Source of the DNA: a virus
Strand: one strand, 5' to 3'
Length of the DNA: 64,000 bases
IMG/VR virus record: IMGVR_UViG_3300013131_000036
Location: 1 to 64,000 of that record
Shown: in pieces, positions 27,803 through 36,200 of the stretch
Position numbering within the stretch: the first letter of the stretch is position 1
Layout: the number at the start of each line of letters is the position of its first letter
Position numbers and translations under genes: made by a program
Notes under the pieces: generated by a model
Told to the model about the DNA's origin: nothing
The model's input: only the letters and a program-made list of their open reading frames with translations
Databases searched by the model: none

Positions 27803-28684
27803 ATGAGCAAAAACGTTGTAGAAGTACTCAAAGAAGCCACAAAGGATATTCTCACTGAGCAAACACTGAACGAAATCCAGCAAGCTTTTGAAGCTTCTGT
27901 AAACGAAAAAGTAAAAATACACGTTGAAAAAGCTCTGGCTGAACAAGATGAAGATCACAGCAAAAAGCTGGAAGCCCTTGTTGAAGCCATCGATAAAGAT
28001 CACGTTGCCAAGCTGAACAAGGTTGTGGCCGCTATCGACGAAAATCACAGCGGTAAACTCAAGGCAATTGTTGAAAAGTATCAAACTGCCCTTTCTGGTG
28101 AAGCCAAAAGCTTCAAAAATGAAACCGTCAATGATATCAGCACCTATCTGGAAGCTTATCTTGACGAAGTTGTGCCTGCCGAGGATATCAAAAAGGCTGT
28201 TGCCAATCGCAAAGCCAATGACACCCTCTCCAAGGTTCGCAATCTTCTCGCCGTTGATGCCGCGATTGCTCAAGACAGCATTCGTGAGGCAGTAATGGAC
28301 GGCAAGAAACAATTAGATGAAGCTCGTAAAGAGCTTGAAAGCGCTAAAGGGCGCGTAGTAGTTCTTGAAAAAGAACTGAATAAGACACAAGCCTCGCTTC
28401 TGCTTGAACAGAAGACACGGGAGCTTCCGGAGAACAAAAAGAAGTTCATCCAAAAGCTTCTGGGCAACAAGGATGTGTCCTTCATCAATGAAAACTACGA
28501 TTACACCCTTAAACTCTTCAATAAAACTGAAGAGGAGCGTCTTTCAACCATTCGCGACGAAGCCACTAAGCAAACCGAAACTGTGGATCGCGTAGTTGTT
28601 GAGGAAGCTGCAACTGAAAAGTCTGCCGCCTCTGAAGACAACGACGCCACAAACGGTTATCTTAGCGAACTGAGTCGCTGGTAA
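27803..28684 (+). CDS. 22: Prohead scaffolding core protein, gp22-like
   Basis: A 293-residue acidic, helical, coiled-coil protein rich in Ala, Glu and Lys, as expected for the assembly core. Residues about 45-90 contain three related DEDH/DKDH/DENH-x-x-KL segments (HSKKLEAL, HVAKLNKV, HSGKLKAI), a heptad-like internal repeat. Several Leu/Ile-x-Glu sites, such as ALVEA and ALAEQ, are candidate cleavage sites for the gp21-like protease. T4 gp22 is 269 residues and lies between genes 21 and 23, as here. Confidence 0.88.
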   Translation: MSKNVVEVLKEATKDILTEQTLNEIQQAFEASVNEKVKIHVEKALAEQDEDHSKKLEALVEAIDKDHVAKLNKVVAAIDENHSGKLKAIVEKYQTALSGEAKSFKNETVNDISTYLEAYLDEVVPAEDIKKAVANRKANDTLSKVRNLLAVDAAIAQDSIREAVMDGKKQLDEARKELESAKGRVVVLEKELNKTQASLLLEQKTRELPENKKKFIQKLLGNKDVSFINENYDYTLKLFNKTEEERLSTIRDEATKQTETVDRVVVEEAATEKSAASEDNDATNGYLSELSRW

Positions 28685-28716
28685 ACATTTCTGAGGTTTT
28701 AAGCCTGAGATTATTT

Positions 28717-28731
28717 GGTAGCAATGCTACC
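28717..28731 (+). other. Stem-loop in capsid gene leader
   Basis: GGTAGC and GCTACC pair perfectly around an AAT loop, 32 bases before the capsid ATG. It has no T-run, so it is not a classical terminator. It could be an mRNA stabiliser or processing site. Confidence 0.5.
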
Positions 28732-28763
28732 GGTCGAATTTACTATAAAGGAGAATGTAATAA

Positions 28764-30260
28764 ATGAGTAAGCGTATCGCTCCTCCCACGAGTTACATCA
28801 ATCAGTCTCGCGCCAAGACCCTCCTTGAGAAGTGGGCACCCGTTCTTGATTACACCTCGGATTCCGTCCGGGCCATCGAAGACGATCACACACGTCTCAA
28901 CACCGCCATGCTCTTGGAAAACCAAGAAGCTTGGTGCATGATTAACGAAGATAATACCGCCGGTAACGGTGGTGTCTTCGGTAGTGGAGCTTCTATCGGT
29001 GCGGCATTCAATCCTCCTGGCAAGATCACCTCGGGTGACAACTATGCCCAGGGTGATGCTCGTCTGCCGAAGATTCTGATTCCGATGATTCGTCGTACAT
29101 TCCCCGAACTAATCACCAACGAGATCGTAGGCGTACAGCCCATGAGCGGTCCGGTGGGTCTTGCTTTCGCTCTGCGCTACAAGTACCTTGGCAAACAGCT
29201 GGGTAACACAGGCGTGGACGGCAGCGGAACCAACGCGAACGGCTCCTTGGGCGTTCCTTACAGCCAAGCGAATGGCGCTGAATTGGGTTACCAATTCCTC
29301 GACACACGCTTCACTGGTACATCGTCTTCTCAGCTCTCCGGTGCTTCCCCTTCGCAGCCGTATTCGAATCAATTTGAAATACTTGGCAGCGATCAGGGCG
29401 TTGCCCAGATTCTGAGCCAGTTCGAACTTACCGGTCGTATTCCTCAGATTGAGGTTTCTTTCGAGAAAACCGCAGTCGAAGCCGGAACACGCAGGCTCGC
29501 CGCTCGCTGGTCCGTAGAACTTGAGCAAGACTTGAAGAATATGAATGGTATCGACATCGACACAGAGTTGACCAATGCTATGAGCTATGAGCTACAAGCA
29601 GAAATCGACCGTGAGATGATCATTCGTATGATTCAGGTTGCCCTCAATGCAGGCTACGGCTCAGGATATTCCGTATGGTCCCCGGCTTCCGCAGACGGTC
29701 GCTGGCTAGTTGAACGCAATCGCGACTTCTACCAGAGACTGATCATCGAAGCCAACCGTATTGCAGTTCGTAACCGTCGTGGTGCCGCCAACTTTGTTGT
29801 CGCCACACCCCGCGTTTGCGCAATTCTGGAAATGCTTCCTGAGTTCCAGTGGGTTCCGGTCCAAGGCAATGTCAACACTCAACCTGTTGGCGTGGCCAAG
29901 GTCGGTAATCTCGGTGGTCGGTTCAATGTGTATCGTGATACACGCACGGACGCTCAAGCCGAAAACCAGGGTGCATATCCTTGGTCCGGCACGAATCCGC
30001 AGCGCACAACCCGTCTCGAGTACGCCCTTCTGGGCTACAAGGGTCCGGAGTATTACGACACAGGTATTATCTATTGCCCGTACATCCCAGTCCTCGTTCA
30101 GCGCACGATTGGTCCTAACGACTTCTCGCCTCGCGTTGGATTGATGACTCGTTACGGCGTTGTGGATAATATTTTCGGGGCTAACCTGTACTACCACGTC
30201 ATTATCGTCGTGGGTCTGGGTCAGCCGTTCACACCGGCCACACAAAGCGTCTACTTCTAA
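28764..30260 (+). CDS. 23: Major capsid protein, gp23-like
   Basis: A 498-residue HK97-fold capsid protein. The N-terminal helix TLLEKWAPVLDY matches gp23, and IRRTFPELITNEIVGVQPMSGPVGLAFALRY matches the conserved 'R-x-x-P-x-L-I-x-x-D-I-x-G-V-Q-P-M' block. Later FEKTAVEAGTRRLAARWSVE and the LEQDLK segment are also typical. A Leu/Ile-x-Glu site, MINE at residues 59-62, is at the place where gp23 is cut on maturation (residue 65 in T4). Unlike most genes here it has a good Shine-Dalgarno sequence (AAAGGAG, 28747-28753). Codon use and G+C are clearly higher than in the tail genes. A strong terminator follows. Confidence 0.96.
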   Translation: MSKRIAPPTSYINQSRAKTLLEKWAPVLDYTSDSVRAIEDDHTRLNTAMLLENQEAWCMINEDNTAGNGGVFGSGASIGAAFNPPGKITSGDNYAQGDARLPKILIPMIRRTFPELITNEIVGVQPMSGPVGLAFALRYKYLGKQLGNTGVDGSGTNANGSLGVPYSQANGAELGYQFLDTRFTGTSSSQLSGASPSQPYSNQFEILGSDQGVAQILSQFELTGRIPQIEVSFEKTAVEAGTRRLAARWSVELEQDLKNMNGIDIDTELTNAMSYELQAEIDREMIIRMIQVALNAGYGSGYSVWSPASADGRWLVERNRDFYQRLIIEANRIAVRNRRGAANFVVATPRVCAILEMLPEFQWVPVQGNVNTQPVGVAKVGNLGGRFNVYRDTRTDAQAENQGAYPWSGTNPQRTTRLEYALLGYKGPEYYDTGIIYCPYIPVLVQRTIGPNDFSPRVGLMTRYGVVDNIFGANLYYHVIIVVGLGQPFTPATQSVYF

Positions 30261-30320
30261 AAAAAGTAGTCACTGAGTGGAAAAAGAAAATTTTTCACAC
30301 GGTAAGTCCCGTGAAATTTA

Positions 30321-30353
30321 AAGAAGGGAGTCTTGCGGCTCCCTTCTTTTTTT
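30321..30353 (+). terminator. Rho-independent terminator after the capsid gene
   Basis: A perfect 10-base stem (AAGAAGGGAG with CTCCCTTCTT) around an 8-base loop ends in a run of T. It lies 60 bases after the capsid stop and before the next late element. Confidence 0.9.
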
Positions 30354-30360
30354 GTCTAAA

Positions 30361-30368
30361 TATAAATA
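30361..30368 (+). promoter_or_regulatory. Late promoter element TATAAATA (exact)
   Basis: Exact match just after the capsid terminator. Spacing is 2 bases to the ATG at 30371 and 5 bases to the ATG at 30374. Confidence 0.65.
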
Positions 30369-30373
30369 ATATG

Positions 30374-30670
30374 ATGAAGTTTAAGCAGTTTTTTCTCCGG
30401 GAAATCAACATTCCGTATGGCGGAGAACAGGAATTTGATATTTTGAAAACATTAATTGATGATCTTAACAAGTATATCGAAAATACATACAAAATAGAAA
30501 ATAATATATTATATTCTGCCGAGGAAAAACAGGAGATATTGTCAAAAAGATACGAACATGCCAGTCGGGTATGGCATAAAATGATACATCCCAAGCTGGA
30601 AACCATGAAACAGTTTGATCCGGAAAATGTTAAGTTTTTACCTAAAATTCTTACAATTCCCGTGCCATAA
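30374..30670 (+). CDS. Small protein with capsid-targeting-like N-terminus
   Basis: A 98-residue protein (99 if the ATG at 30371 is used; 30374 gives the usual 5-base spacing to the late element). The N-terminus MKFKQFFLRE resembles the T4 capsid-targeting sequence MKTYQEFIAE of internal proteins, including a Leu-x-Glu site where the gp21-type protease would cut. The rest is helical and charged (LKTLIDDLNKYIENTYK) with a Pro-rich end. An internal head protein is a reasonable guess; no enzyme motif is seen. Confidence 0.6.
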   Translation: MKFKQFFLREINIPYGGEQEFDILKTLIDDLNKYIENTYKIENNILYSAEEKQEILSKRYEHASRVWHKMIHPKLETMKQFDPENVKFLPKILTIPVP

Positions 30671-30672
30671 TT

Positions 30673-30680
30673 AATAAATA
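30673..30680 (+). promoter_or_regulatory. Late-promoter-like element AATAAATA
   Basis: It lies 15 bases before the ATG at 30696, a longer gap than usual here. Confidence 0.35.
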
Positions 30681-30695
30681 TTAAAAATAACATAT

Positions 30696-30905
30696 ATGGC
30701 TTATCAGGATGATATTATAGAAGTGCGGGAACGTGTAACTCGCATTGAAACAAAATTAGACCATGTGATCAACAAAATGGATGATCACCATGATCGCCTT
30801 ACCAATATTGAAAAATTTAAAACAAAAATAGTGGGCGGGGCCATAACCATTTCAGCATTAGCCACTTTTCTCTGGGACATAGTCAAAACAAAATTCGGAA
30901 TTTAA
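30696..30905 (+). CDS. Small membrane protein, XhlA/holin-like
   Basis: A 69-residue protein. Residues 8-44 form a coiled coil (IEVRERVTRIETKLDHVINK, then DRLTNIEKF), followed by a hydrophobic membrane segment (about 46-64, VGGAITISALATFLWDIV) and a short basic end. This order, coiled coil then one membrane helix, is that of XhlA-type proteins that act with holins in lysis. The fold call is by architecture only. It sits among late head genes, away from the endolysin cluster at 38-41 kb. Confidence 0.6.
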   Translation: MAYQDDIIEVRERVTRIETKLDHVINKMDDHHDRLTNIEKFKTKIVGGAITISALATFLWDIVKTKFGI

Positions 30906-30915
30906 CAACAAAAAG

Positions 30916-30923
30916 AGTAAATA
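30916..30923 (+). promoter_or_regulatory. Late-promoter-like element AGTAAATA
   Basis: It ends 6 bases before the ATG at 30930. Confidence 0.45.
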
Positions 30924-30929
30924 TATTAT

Positions 30930-31451
30930 ATGCCCAATATTACAGTACCTCTTGAAATCGCTGGAGATGCTCTCAGCACCAGTTCAACAATTCTGACACC
31001 CGGAACCCTTTCTGCGGACAATGTGATTGTTCGCGTTCCTCTCACAGCAACATTTGGTGTTTCTGCTGTTGTGACGGGCATCTCTTTCGGAGATGTGAAA
31101 AGCGGCGCTCCTATCTTCACAGCAGGTGCTGCTGGTCAAATCTTCAATGCCGAAAACGATCAATCATTTCCCCAGCAAATAAGATTTGGTGGAGGAGCCT
31201 CATCTTCTCCTATCACAGTGAGTCTTTCTGCAATCGGCCAACCTTGCGCATTGGGTGCTCAACGTCTTCTGTATGTCATCAGCCTGAGTTCCGAAGCCCT
31301 TTCCGGTAATGGATCTGGATATGGTGTTCGCGTTGATGTGACCAACACAACTGACACAACACAAAGCACCACAGTGACTGCCACTAATGAAGCATTTGGC
31401 AACCGTCTCTGCTTTGCCGAACATCGTCGGCTGGTTACCCTCGAAGCTTAA
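30930..31451 (+). CDS. Hypothetical virion protein, possible head decoration
   Basis: A 173-residue protein rich in Ala, Ser, Thr, Gly and Val with alternating beta pattern (VIVRVPLTATFGVSAVVTGI, then PITVSLSAIG). It has no charged catalytic cluster and no signal peptide. Codon use is like that of the capsid gene rather than the AT-rich tail genes, which suggests high expression. With its place just after the head genes this makes a decoration or other abundant virion protein plausible. The stop codon is shared, on opposite strands, with the end of the following minus gene (31448-31451). Confidence 0.6.
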   Translation: MPNITVPLEIAGDALSTSSTILTPGTLSADNVIVRVPLTATFGVSAVVTGISFGDVKSGAPIFTAGAAGQIFNAENDQSFPQQIRFGGGASSSPITVSLSAIGQPCALGAQRLLYVISLSSEALSGNGSGYGVRVDVTNTTDTTQSTTVTATNEAFGNRLCFAEHRRLVTLEA

Positions 31452-32008
31452 TTCATTTCGCTCAAAACTTTTGAAGTTCTATCCTTCAAAGAACCTGTCA
31501 ATCTCACAACTTTTTTGAATTTCACTATTGGTTCTTTCAGATAGTTTTCAAAGATAGCCTGTATCACCGTCCGGTATTCTTCGTCGGTATTCCGGTAATT
31601 GTCATTCTCAACCGGCACACCTTCTATATCACAATAAAAAAGAACATCGATTTCGGTGTGTAGCATTTTCAGCATGAGTTGACCATAATCGTAAACCCAA
31701 GGAGGGTTTTTACCGATACTCACGCTCCAATCACAGTAAACAACACCATCTAACAACCACCGATCATAAATGTAATGCTTGGAAACAGTTTCTTTTGGTT
31801 TTACCACAAGATCATCAATGTATGAATTGAAAAGCAAAACTTGCGAAAGATCCGTACCCTTTTCATTAATTTCAAATCCATGATCTTTTAGTCTTCGGGC
31901 ACCTCCTTTAATAAAGGTATATTCTTCTTTGTTAAGAAAATTATCCAGCAAGTGTCGTATCAGTGTGCTTTTGCCAGATGCTTGAGGGCCGGAAAATGCT
32001 ATTTTCAA
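31448..32008 (-). CDS. P-loop ATPase/kinase of AAA_28 (NadR-like) type
   Basis: A 186-residue P-loop protein. Walker A is GPQASGKS (7-14). Later come IKGGARRLKDHGFEIN, then LSQVLLFNSYIDDL and YIYDRWLLDGVVYC, a pattern of the AAA_28/NadR-like kinase domain, whose members phosphorylate nucleosides or nicotinamide riboside. The DRW motif may act as the lid/base region. The only good start is TTG at 32008 because an in-frame stop lies just upstream. Substrate is unknown. Confidence 0.75.
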   Translation of the reverse strand: MKIAFSGPQASGKSTLIRHLLDNFLNKEEYTFIKGGARRLKDHGFEINEKGTDLSQVLLFNSYIDDLVVKPKETVSKHYIYDRWLLDGVVYCDWSVSIGKNPPWVYDYGQLMLKMLHTEIDVLFYCDIEGVPVENDNYRNTDEEYRTVIQAIFENYLKEPIVKFKKVVRLTGSLKDRTSKVLSEMN

Positions 32009-32064
32009 CTGTTTTATGTTACTAAACCATAAGGGTTTTTCAATATTGCAAAAGGGTTTTGTTT

Positions 32065-32072
32065 CATAAATA
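32065..32072 (+). promoter_or_regulatory. Late-promoter-like element CATAAATA
   Basis: Seven of eight bases match TATAAATA; it ends 11 bases before the ATG at 32084. Confidence 0.5.
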
Positions 32073-32083
32073 TTTCTAGTATT

Positions 32084-33844
32084 ATGCCTGAAATTCCTGC
32101 CGCATTATTGACAAAATTAGCTCCGGAAATGAATCTTTCCCAGCTTAATAAAATTTTGTCTATTCCTGAGTTGGACGATCTGTCTCAACAACTTTCACAG
32201 CTTAATCCGGATCAAATATTCAGTTCAATGGATTTTTCCGGAAACATAAATGATTTGTTTAGCCAAGTCACAAATTTTCAAAACAATCTGGGATTGTATC
32301 TTCCCATATCTGATTTTTTACCACAATTACCTTCTCCTCAAATTTTGGACCAAACCATAGCAAATGTAACTCAAGGGTTAAACATAACCAATCAGCTGCA
32401 AGGTTTGGTTCAATCCTCACTTGGAAACAATCTGCAAATTCCGAATTTTGCCGGAGGAGAGGTTGATATCGGAAGTATTTTTTCAAATACATTTTCATCT
32501 TTTTCAAATACAAATTCAAATGCATTTGATTTCGCCAAACAACAAGTCACAAACAATCTGCAAGGAATACAAAATGTAAGCAATGTAAGTTCTCTTTTAA
32601 ATTCCATACGAACAAGCGTTCCATCCAATTTGTCACCAAAAACTGTCCGGGACCTTGCCACAAATCCTCAAACATTTAATAATTTCATACAAAATGGAGC
32701 AAGCACCGCCGGATCCAGTTTAAACAGTCAGGTAAAACAAAATGCACAAAGCTATCAAAAAAGTTTCACTGGTGGAGACAATACACAAGTCAAAGCAGGT
32801 CCGGTCACACCAAATTCAGTATCTCCAAATGATTTTAGAATTAATGCCGTGGTGACAACTTATAGTGCGGAAGAAAGAATAGGAAAAGGCGGGGACAAGT
32901 GGTCCCGTGCAAAAGTAAGTTCCACATCCAAAGATAAACAACCCAATCTTATTGAAGGTGTTAGTTGTGCAGTAGATCCAAGCCAGATTCCTTATGGAAG
33001 CAAAATAGTTTTTGATCGACCCGAAATAGGCACTCGTGTTGCCATGGACACCGGCGAAGATGTTTATCTTCAGACTGCCGCCATACAACGCGGAATCAAT
33101 CCGGACAAACCTCCAGCAGATGCACAATCACCTTATCCTCCGGGAACAGCTTTTGCAAAAACAGATCAACAAGTAAGAGCAGGAGGATATGGAAGCAAAA
33201 CAACTGGAACTTTAAGTCTTACAAATTCACAAGGACAAGTAGTGGGCACATATCAGTTTGTAAATGGAGGTTCTAGAAGAGGAAGCATTCCTTTTGGATC
33301 ATATACGGTTTCAAATTATCAAACAGCCCAAACACGTGCACGCTTGAAAAGAAGTCAAAAAGGCATTTTGGCAGGGGCCGACACATTTGATTTGAATAAT
33401 GTTTATGATCCGGTAATAGGTGACACTCGAACTGGTCTTTTGATACATAGGGCCAGAGATGCAACAGAAGGATGTATCGGAATTCAGGGAGGAGATGCGG
33501 CTTGGTCTGATTTTCGTGACAAAATGAAAAGATTATTGGATGAAAATGGAGGAAAATACACATTGATCCTTGGTCCGGACCCAAATGCCAAACAACAAGC
33601 TTCAAAAACACTTACGGTGGATATATATTTTGATACGGAGCAATCAAGATTGAATTTTGAAAAAAATGTACTTTCCGGAGGAGGAACACAAGGTGCCACT
33701 GTACAACCACCCAAAAGCGGGGTTTATTCCCAACAGGTGGAATTTCCGTCCGGAAGAAAAATTCAGGCTTATTATCCAAGCGGATACAAGCAACTAAAAA
33801 CACGTTCTGCAGACGATCTTTTAGCAGCGGCAGGAAACGCATAA
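32084..33844 (+). CDS. Tail lysin: 3D-type barrel with nested L,D-transpeptidase-like domain
   Basis: A 586-residue protein. Residues 1-245 are low-complexity, Asn/Gln/Ser-rich. Residues 252-331 form the first part of a 3D (double-psi barrel) domain with VTTYSAEE, AVDPSQIPYG (Asp298) and RVAMDTGE (Asp322). The final 3D strand with its third Asp appears only later, VDIYFDTEQSRLNF (Asp513). Between them, about 335-500, lies a separate domain with GLLIHRARDATEGCIGI: His455 and Cys464 fit the His ... T-x-G-C signature of L,D-transpeptidases/Tlde1-type enzymes. The lytic cassette protein at 38921-39400 shows the same 3D domain uninterrupted. It lies directly before the gp5-like spike, so it likely cuts peptidoglycan during entry. 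Activity is inferred. Confidence 0.75.
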   Translation: MPEIPAALLTKLAPEMNLSQLNKILSIPELDDLSQQLSQLNPDQIFSSMDFSGNINDLFSQVTNFQNNLGLYLPISDFLPQLPSPQILDQTIANVTQGLNITNQLQGLVQSSLGNNLQIPNFAGGEVDIGSIFSNTFSSFSNTNSNAFDFAKQQVTNNLQGIQNVSNVSSLLNSIRTSVPSNLSPKTVRDLATNPQTFNNFIQNGASTAGSSLNSQVKQNAQSYQKSFTGGDNTQVKAGPVTPNSVSPNDFRINAVVTTYSAEERIGKGGDKWSRAKVSSTSKDKQPNLIEGVSCAVDPSQIPYGSKIVFDRPEIGTRVAMDTGEDVYLQTAAIQRGINPDKPPADAQSPYPPGTAFAKTDQQVRAGGYGSKTTGTLSLTNSQGQVVGTYQFVNGGSRRGSIPFGSYTVSNYQTAQTRARLKRSQKGILAGADTFDLNNVYDPVIGDTRTGLLIHRARDATEGCIGIQGGDAAWSDFRDKMKRLLDENGGKYTLILGPDPNAKQQASKTLTVDIYFDTEQSRLNFEKNVLSGGGTQGATVQPPKSGVYSQQVEFPSGRKIQAYYPSGYKQLKTRSADDLLAAAGNA

Positions 33845-33845
33845 C

Positions 33846-36200
33846 ATGAAAAGATATGATGGACATTATTTGGGAATAGTAGTTCAAAACAACGATCCAG
33901 AACAACGTGGTCGTGTCAAAGTTTTTGTTCCACACGTCACACCCACAGTTTATAACAAATGGAATGAAGTTCAGGTTGATAAAGAATTTAACTTTATAGG
34001 TCAAAATCTTAACAGCAGCATCAATGACATATTAGAGGATCTTAAAAAAATATTGCCTTGGGCGGACTGTGCCATGCCTCTTTTCGGCGGGGCTGCCAGC
34101 GGAAGATATAATGCCACAGAAAAATTTGGATCCATTAGTGACAGTTCATTGATCGACACCTGCAAACCACAAGAAAATTATGAAACCACCGCCTTCAGTC
34201 AAAATACTGATGGTATCGGTGAAAAACCGGGAAATGTTTACGAGCGGGGTGCCGTTCCGTTAAGTGACGCATTCAATTCAGCTCCTGCCAACAATGTGGC
34301 TCATGTCAATCCAAATACTTACGGATATGTTCCGGGTAGTTATAGTAACCGGGCAAAAGGTGTTTTTTGTGTTCCTAATGTCGGGGCCCATCTTTGGGTT
34401 TTCTTTTATGATGGAAATCCCATGCGTCCTGTTTACTGGGCAACAAGTTTTGGTCAAACTGCTTGGAATGGAATTTATCAGGATGACTATGGTGTGGCGG
34501 AAGATTATCCGGGTGCTTATGAAAATTTTGATAAAAATGACACCAATCTTAATGTTCAACAAGTGGATACTGAAACATACAGGAACAAAACTGTATTATC
34601 TCAAAAAGGTGGGGTAATTGAATTTGTAAACACAGATCTTAAAGAGGTTCTTAAACTTACACATTACTCCGGTTCATTTTTGGAATTTAACAACGCCACC
34701 ACGAGCCGGTTATCCGTAAAGAATGATCAACAACTTGTTTTGGCGGACAAATTTACAACAGTAAAAGGTAATAATAGCCTGTATGTTGGAGGTGATTTGG
34801 ATATAGTGGTAAAAGGAAATTATTATTTTAAGGTGGGTGAACAGGATCCTCAATATCAGCAGCAATGGAAAACGTTGATGGATCCTATTGCGGATCTTAA
34901 ACAATTGTTTGAAATAGACCGGACCAAGAAAAAAGACGGGGATCCAAATCGTGTCAGCAGCACCAATCAAAAGCAAAAAGGAAAGCCCGGACCTTGTCCT
35001 GTTTGTTCCAAAGACCGGAAATATTATGCGGTAAACAACAAATTCAATCAGGTAATCATTCCGGTGGTTACTTTTAACAGCAATGGTGTGGACAAATATG
35101 AAACAGTGGATCCTCAAGGAAAACAACCGGAAGCCAAACTGATAGCATTTCCTCCTCCTCCGCAATGTCCTGTTTGTAAAGGTCAAAAACTTAGTCCCAG
35201 CAGCATGGATGGGAAATGGGAAGAAAATCCTGAAAAGAAAAAATTAGAACAATTATACAAGGACAAAATTGTTGAACTTGCGAAAATAGAGGAAAATATG
35301 GGCGTGGGAGGAAGTTTGGTAACAGAAATACCCAAACACAAATTTGACATGATTGGTCAGGTCATGAATGATTTTGGAAGCATACGGATTGATGCAGAGG
35401 GTAAAATTTACAATTATAAAGTTCAGGTTGGGGAGCTTGGTGTATTTGAAAATCAAAAAGCCAGCCCACTTATTGAACCGGTTCACGTGGATGATCTTCC
35501 CGGGGGCAATTACACAGTCAACGCATGCAATCGCTACACGCTTCAGGTAGGTGCCGGAGGAATCAATATAAAAACACTGGGTCCGATTGAAATGAGCGGA
35601 ACCATAACCAATATTGCCGGTCAGCAAACCAACATCGGAGCTCAGTATGAATTGAATATTGATGGAGGAAACCGAACAGTTATCACAAGTGACATTCTTG
35701 TGTTACGTCAGCGCAATTATGAACAGGTCATGGTGGATTCAAGCCTGGGGGTGAGTCGAAATCTTTTGGTGGGTGGTGGTGCTCATATTGAAGGGGAGCT
35801 TACGGTTCATCACATCACAGCCCCGGTTGAAATCCAGGAAACTGAAAAAAGCTTTGTTTATGGAAAAAGCAACAACATGGAACGATTGGTTATAGGATAT
35901 GTTAGTCCTTGCCCGGGTGATTGGGTTCCAGATAAATGTGGAAACTGGACAAAAGTGTATAGCCGTGTACCTGCTGGAGGGGCACCTGGAAATGGTACGG
36001 CAGACGACAATTGTTTATTCACATACAGCCACAGTCATTTATTTAAAAATCTCCCGCTTAATCTTCTTCCGGAAAACAAGGATGTGAGAAATGTTGGTCA
36101 GGCTTGCAACAACACGGATCGGGTGGTCGCGGATCCTCAAAACATGGCTTACAACATCAAGGGAACCAATCCCCCGAATGATCCGGTTGTTGGTGATTAA
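33846..36200 (+). CDS. 5: Baseplate central spike, gp5-like, without lysozyme domain
   Basis: A 784-residue protein. Residues 1-75 are the gp5/VgrG-type OB fold (YLGIVVQNNDPEQRGRVKVFVPH, then LPWADCAMPLFGG). Residues about 165-205 contain the second half (GVFCVPNVGAHLWVFFYDGNPMRPVYW). From about 250 onward are beta-helix segments (GGDLDIVVKGNYYFKVG) typical of the spike. There is no T4-type lysozyme. Two CPVC knuckles (Cys384/387 and Cys441/444) probably bind zinc. Near the end a HSH motif (His729, His731) resembles the His-x-His site that binds iron at the tip of P2 gpV and phi92 gp138 spikes. It starts two bases after the lysin gene. Confidence 0.82.
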   Translation: MKRYDGHYLGIVVQNNDPEQRGRVKVFVPHVTPTVYNKWNEVQVDKEFNFIGQNLNSSINDILEDLKKILPWADCAMPLFGGAASGRYNATEKFGSISDSSLIDTCKPQENYETTAFSQNTDGIGEKPGNVYERGAVPLSDAFNSAPANNVAHVNPNTYGYVPGSYSNRAKGVFCVPNVGAHLWVFFYDGNPMRPVYWATSFGQTAWNGIYQDDYGVAEDYPGAYENFDKNDTNLNVQQVDTETYRNKTVLSQKGGVIEFVNTDLKEVLKLTHYSGSFLEFNNATTSRLSVKNDQQLVLADKFTTVKGNNSLYVGGDLDIVVKGNYYFKVGEQDPQYQQQWKTLMDPIADLKQLFEIDRTKKKDGDPNRVSSTNQKQKGKPGPCPVCSKDRKYYAVNNKFNQVIIPVVTFNSNGVDKYETVDPQGKQPEAKLIAFPPPPQCPVCKGQKLSPSSMDGKWEENPEKKKLEQLYKDKIVELAKIEENMGVGGSLVTEIPKHKFDMIGQVMNDFGSIRIDAEGKIYNYKVQVGELGVFENQKASPLIEPVHVDDLPGGNYTVNACNRYTLQVGAGGINIKTLGPIEMSGTITNIAGQQTNIGAQYELNIDGGNRTVITSDILVLRQRNYEQVMVDSSLGVSRNLLVGGGAHIEGELTVHHITAPVEIQETEKSFVYGKSNNMERLVIGYVSPCPGDWVPDKCGNWTKVYSRVPAGGAPGNGTADDNCLFTYSHSHLFKNLPLNLLPENKDVRNVGQACNNTDRVVADPQNMAYNIKGTNPPNDPVVGD

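Noticed and set aside
29109-30245. Several antisense and alternate-frame open frames in the capsid gene
   Set aside because: The capsid frame is unmistakable. Higher G+C lowers stop frequency in other frames, which explains them.
32009-32083. Terminator between the kinase and lysin genes
   Set aside because: Only a 4-5 base stem near 32025-32040 is present, too weak to support a call.
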